Assembly (NCBI GenBank): GCA_020740775.1
Contig: JAHEWK010000002.1
Location: forward strand, 1,488,001 to 1,552,000
Source of the DNA: Ilyonectria destructans
Taxonomy: Eukaryota > Ascomycota > Sordariomycetes > Hypocreales > Nectriaceae
DNA length: 64,000 nt
Direction of reading: 5' to 3'
A program made the translations under genes and the position numbers. The notes under the pieces were generated by a model. The model made no database searches. It worked only from the letters and a program-made list of their open reading frames with translations, and was not told where the DNA came from. Shown here piece after piece: positions 60,401 to 64,000 of this stretch (the first letter of the stretch is position 1; every line of letters begins with the position of its first letter).

Positions 60401-61913
60401 TCATGTATCCGCCGTCCCCGTCGAGGGAATTCTCAGCTCAACGCCACCAAACCCGCCACGGGCACCAACACTTGCAGAAGGGTATGTACACAATTCAGGG
60501 ACGGGGAGATGGACAAATCGGCACTGTACGTTGTACTGTATGCACGATGTATTCTTCATCGTACGTAAAGCCGAGCTTGATGCAGCACCATGCAGGCCGT
60601 TTTCAAGGACCCGGAGAATGATATTCATCGTAACTTACCTTAATACCCGGCTGCATGCATAGGGTTGTCGGGTGTGCGCTGTCCCTACAACTCAACGACT
60701 GGGCGTCATCGCTCACGCAGCGGCGGGCGGGCGGGCGGGCGGACCCAGCGAGCGGCCAGGCTACCGGAGCCACTGTGGGTTACTAGTCCAGGGCGCTTCC
60801 CGGGGCGGTCGGAGCCTGAAGCCCTCGGCGGCCAATGAGTGGCTACGGGCGTGGAAGGCCGCGGACTGGAGAGTGACAGGGGGCCTGTTGGCGTCCGTCC
60901 CGGGCGTTTGTGTTCTCAGGTCGTTTCGGGGTCTCGTTAGGCGGACTCCGTGCTTTGGGGTCCGGCATGGCCTAGAACTTGAAGGCGCAACGGGAGTACA
61001 GTGTAACCCAACAACAATTTTTACCTGGGCTCTATCTGCCTAGGTACGGTACTCAGCACAACACACAGCACAACACACGGCACAATGCACACAAACACGC
61101 AACCTCAAACTGGGATGTCGGACTCAACTGACACTCACTGGCACTCAACTGGCACACATCCAGGGACCGTGCATCAACGGGCATTGCATTGCATCACATT
61201 TCCCTTCCTCTTCTTCCCCATCCGGTAAGGATAAGGGAACCAAGGCAGCTCCATCAGGGTCACAGACTAGCTGTGGCACCGCCCATTGGCGCTGGAGGTC
61301 ACCCGCCATGGGTCTCCGTGGTGGGAATACGAGACGTTCGCTCCTCTCCCCATTCGCGCCAGCCACATCCCACGCCATGCCCATTCTCCATCCACCTCTT
61401 TATCCACCTCAAATCCATTCCTTTCCATTCCTTTGTTTGCACTGCATCGCGCACCTGCACGCTTCCGCCCACCCACCCTTGTCCCCTCATAAATAGTCTC
61501 TCGCTTTTTTTATCCTTGACCTGCCGCCTCTCGTGACTCGTCTATTTACTCTATTTGCTCTCTTTATCTCTCGCTTCTCCTTTCCTTCCTGTCTAGTTTC
61601 CATCCTCCAGTATTAATCCGGCACCTCGTTCGCCACCCCTTCGTTTCACGACGCATCAATCGTCATTCATCGCGACCTCCTCCCGTCTCGATCCCATTCG
61701 CTTACTCCATCACTCCATCACGTCCATCGACGACGACCACGTCACCGCTCTCCCACCTCGAGTGGCGAACCTAGACTTGAGAGTGTCTTACGTCTGGACA
61801 AGCAGCCTCCCCGGCGGCTCCTCGACTACACTCTAGCCGATCCCCCGAGCCGGCACCAACGACCTCAACAAGTCGTTTCTCTACATATTTGTTCCTTCGA
61901 CAAAACCGCCAAC
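57457..61913. other. Long intergenic region upstream of the Mid2-like gene
   Basis: About 4.5 kb with no firm gene. A small minus-strand frame at 58027-58290 is weakly gene-like. The last 400 bases before the ATG are pyrimidine-rich and probably transcribed leader. Confidence 0.45.
60725..60739 (+). promoter_or_regulatory. Potential G-quadruplex motif
   Basis: Four GGG runs separated by single C bases, the tightest form of the G3N1 quadruplex pattern, about 1.2 kb upstream of the Mid2-like start. Any function is unknown. Confidence 0.4.
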
Positions 61914-62921
61914 ATGTACGGCACGCGCCTCTTCAAGCTGCTTCTGCTGGCGCTCTGCATCATCTGCGTCGCTCAGGCGTCTCTGATAGACTTCAGCGGT
62001 GGCCGACAAATCATTCGACGACAGAGCCCTGGTAGCAGTGACGACGCTACGACTGACGCCGCCTCAGCTTCCTCAGAAGCCTCCGCTACCGACGCTGGCA
62101 GCGTTTCAGCCACTGACGATAGTCAGTCTACCTCAGAAGCACCGCCAAGCTCATCCTCCGAGTCGGCGCCAAGTGCTTCGGAGGCACAGACTACCACGGA
62201 TCAACCGCCTGCCGAGACCACCGCCGACAAGGTATCATCCACCACATCCAACCCATCGAGGCAGACCAGCGCCGAGGCGCAACCCACCACCAGTCCCTCG
62301 ACTGCGGCAGATGCCGCGACTACCTCTCCATCATCTAGCGACAATTCCCCAGCCGAGTCGGCGACCTCTGGCGACGCGACAACGAGCGCCGACGCCGCCG
62401 AGACCACCAGCAGCGACAGCAAGGCTGATAACAATGACAAATCTAGCTCCGAGAGCAGCGAGGAACAGACTACCGCCAGCCTGATCACATCGACAAAGGT
62501 GGACGTTGTTACTAGAACGAACAGTGACGGTTCTAAGGAGGTCATGACCTCCACTACCATCACCACCTCTACCCCTGGCCTGAACTCGGACGACTCTGGA
62601 GGCTCCTCTGGTATGTCCGCCAAGACTCGCAACACTGTTATCGGTGTCGTGGTCGGTATTGGTGGCTTTATTATCCTCGGTGCCTTGGGCCTTGTGGCCT
62701 GGAGAATCTGGGGCCGCAAGAAGCAGGCCGAGGAGGCCGACGGCCTGATGGACTTCAACGACAGCCCCAGCACCGCCTACCACAGCGGCTACGGACCCGT
62801 CGAGAAGTCGGAGCCTGGTAGCGCCGGCCGGGACAGCGGCCCTCGGGCCACCCCCTTCCAGTCTACCCTGGAAAACTACCATCAACCAACGGCTCCGGTG
62901 AACGCGTCATCCAACTTCTGA
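61914..62921 (+). CDS. Mid2/Wsc-type cell wall stress sensor-like membrane protein
   Basis: The architecture is that of fungal wall-integrity sensors, which report wall stress to Rho1 and Pkc1. One exon gives 335 residues. Residues 1-22 form a signal peptide (MYGTRLFKLLLLALCIICVA). A Ser/Thr/Ala-rich extracellular region of about 195 residues follows, likely heavily O-mannosylated and rod-like. There is no WSC cysteine domain, so it is closer to Mid2/Mtl1 than to Wsc1. A less repetitive block at about 190-225 (LITSTKVDVVTRTNSDGSKE) precedes one membrane span at 240-266 (TVIGVVVGIGGFIILGALGL). The cytoplasmic tail is 69 residues, starts with a basic stop-transfer GRKKQ and has acidic and Tyr-containing pieces (LMDFNDSPSTAYHSGYG). 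A long pyrimidine-rich leader lies upstream. Confidence 0.8.
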   Translation: MYGTRLFKLLLLALCIICVAQASLIDFSGGRQIIRRQSPGSSDDATTDAASASSEASATDAGSVSATDDSQSTSEAPPSSSSESAPSASEAQTTTDQPPAETTADKVSSTTSNPSRQTSAEAQPTTSPSTAADAATTSPSSSDNSPAESATSGDATTSADAAETTSSDSKADNNDKSSSESSEEQTTASLITSTKVDVVTRTNSDGSKEVMTSTTITTSTPGLNSDDSGGSSGMSAKTRNTVIGVVVGIGGFIILGALGLVAWRIWGRKKQAEEADGLMDFNDSPSTAYHSGYGPVEKSEPGSAGRDSGPRATPFQSTLENYHQPTAPVNASSNF

Positions 62922-63918
62922 GGAGCCCAGCGGCGACGAGGAGATGCATTCTAGCATGTCTTGGCAAAAAGTTTCCATCATCTTTCCATCCATCCACCAA
63001 CTCGACGGGTTTCTGCGATCTGCAAAAGGGCGTTCCGGGCACGGCATATCGTGATTTTTCAAGGGAAATAGAGAAGGATTCGTACGAGTTTGATACTACG
63101 ACTACGAAACCTGACGGCTGTGACCGATCGGCACAGCACACACCCACAACCGCCCAATGAGACTCCAGTCTATGACGGAGAAGTTTCCCTGGCCCCGAGC
63201 TTTGGACCTTGCTTAGACTTGGTTCTCTTACAGTTTCAGCTTGTCTGGTCTGTGACCTCGTCACGAAACCCGGTCGCGTGACACCTTCTCCTTTTCCACC
63301 AACCATCTGGCTATTGAACCAGCCAATCCTGATTATCGGGTATCTGTATCTACCTAGATTAGAGATAATAATTTGACCAACATAGCAAGCGTGGCTTGTC
63401 AAAATTTAAACACGAACTGTGTTCCTGTCCACGATGTGAACATTGTATTTGGCATTGTATTTTATTTTCCTTCTTCCTTTTTCTTGCTTTGGTGCATAGA
63501 TTCCTGATCTGCACAATTCTTCATTCCACGGCCCCCGCGTGCTGTCAGCGTGGTACAGAAGGAAGAGCCAAGTGTCTTGGTGGGGGTTGTTTCGTCTCAG
63601 CCCCTACCGATTATGACGTTTTCGACAGCACGCGTGTTTCAGCAGCCAGCCTCTGACAGTGAATCTGCGAGGTGGGCGTCACCAGCGTTTCTTGACGCTG
63701 TGATGAGTTGTGATGAGCGCCTGTAAGTCACATCGCCAGTTGCACCCTTTCTGGTGGTTGCGGATCAAACCACCGATGTTAGTAAATGCTTGGCGGCCGA
63801 CGGCACTTCCAGAGTGATGGATGCGAGATAAATAAGCTCGAGCCGCGCACCTAATCTAAAAGACATTTATACATTCCAGGCCGCGGGTGCTACCTCGCCT
63901 CACGTCGCAAGTTCCAAC
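62922..63918. other. Intergenic region between Mid2-like gene and window-end gene
   Basis: This holds the Mid2-like 3' end and the promoter of the last gene. No gene was seen. Confidence 0.5.
63827..63836 (+). promoter_or_regulatory. TATA-like box of the window-end gene
   Basis: The sequence GATAAATAAG lies about 85 bases before the ATG at 63919. Confidence 0.4.
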
Positions 63919-64000
63919 ATGTTCTATCGTCACACGTGGCTCGCGCTGCCGCTGCTGCTGACACTCGCATCCCGAGCTGTTGGGATGGAGATGTTTGACG
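63919..64000 (+). CDS. Start of a secreted-protein gene (3' end outside window)
   Basis: Only 27 residues are visible. They begin MFYRHTWLALPLLLTLASRA, a clear signal peptide with a short basic start, a hydrophobic core and a likely cleavage after SRA or AVG. The ATG follows CCAAC, a good context, and a TATA-like box lies upstream. The mature protein cannot be identified. Confidence 0.6.
   Translation, partial: MFYRHTWLALPLLLTLASRAVGMEMFD

Overview
The window is nuclear DNA of a filamentous ascomycete (Pezizomycotina). The evidence is the gene set (HET-domain protein, highly reducing polyketide synthase, fungal annexin, SUR7-family protein, Zn2Cys6 factor, subtilisin-like secreted protease) and the gene structure: most introns are 44-75 nt, start GT, end AG and often carry a CTAAC or CTGAC branch point. 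A Hypocreales-type, possibly host-associated, species fits best because of the Pr1C-like protease, but that is inference. No bacterial features, CRISPR arrays or intact transposons were seen.

Layout. 0-10 kb: the 3' end of an annexin gene (+), an AT-richer gap, a six-exon secreted subtilase (+) and a HET-domain gene (+). 10.3-23.3 kb: a nine-exon highly reducing PKS (-) and a six-exon MFS drug transporter (+), transcribed away from each other across a 3.6 kb intergenic stretch. This looks like a minimal polyketide locus: no P450, pathway regulator, thioesterase or trans-ER is present. 24.3-32 kb: housekeeping-type genes, all on minus: SUR7-family membrane protein, mevalonate kinase (ERG12), a stress-responsive A/B-barrel protein with a possible mitochondrial presequence, and a LYC1-like acetyltransferase.

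32.2-37.3 kb: a large transcription factor with two C2H2 fingers plus a Zn2Cys6 cluster (-), and a small zinc-ribbon protein (-). 37.3-45.6 kb: over 8 kb with almost no recognisable coding sequence apart from a possible small Cys-rich ORF. 45.6-50.8 kb: a phosphoinositide-specific phospholipase C (-) with an unusually long 576 nt intron, a small two-exon cupin gene (+), and an intron-containing tRNA-Ala (-). 54.3-64 kb: a long, disordered, probably N-myristoylated protein (+), a Mid2-like wall-stress sensor (+), and the start of a secreted-protein gene cut by the window end (+).

The most notable points are the polyketide synthase whose enoylreductase and methyltransferase regions look degenerate, the small cupin gene assembled from two short exons, the structured long intron of the phospholipase C gene, and the possible two-start A/B-barrel gene. 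Exon boundaries were set by hand from splice signals, reading phase and family motifs; all summed exon lengths are divisible by three.
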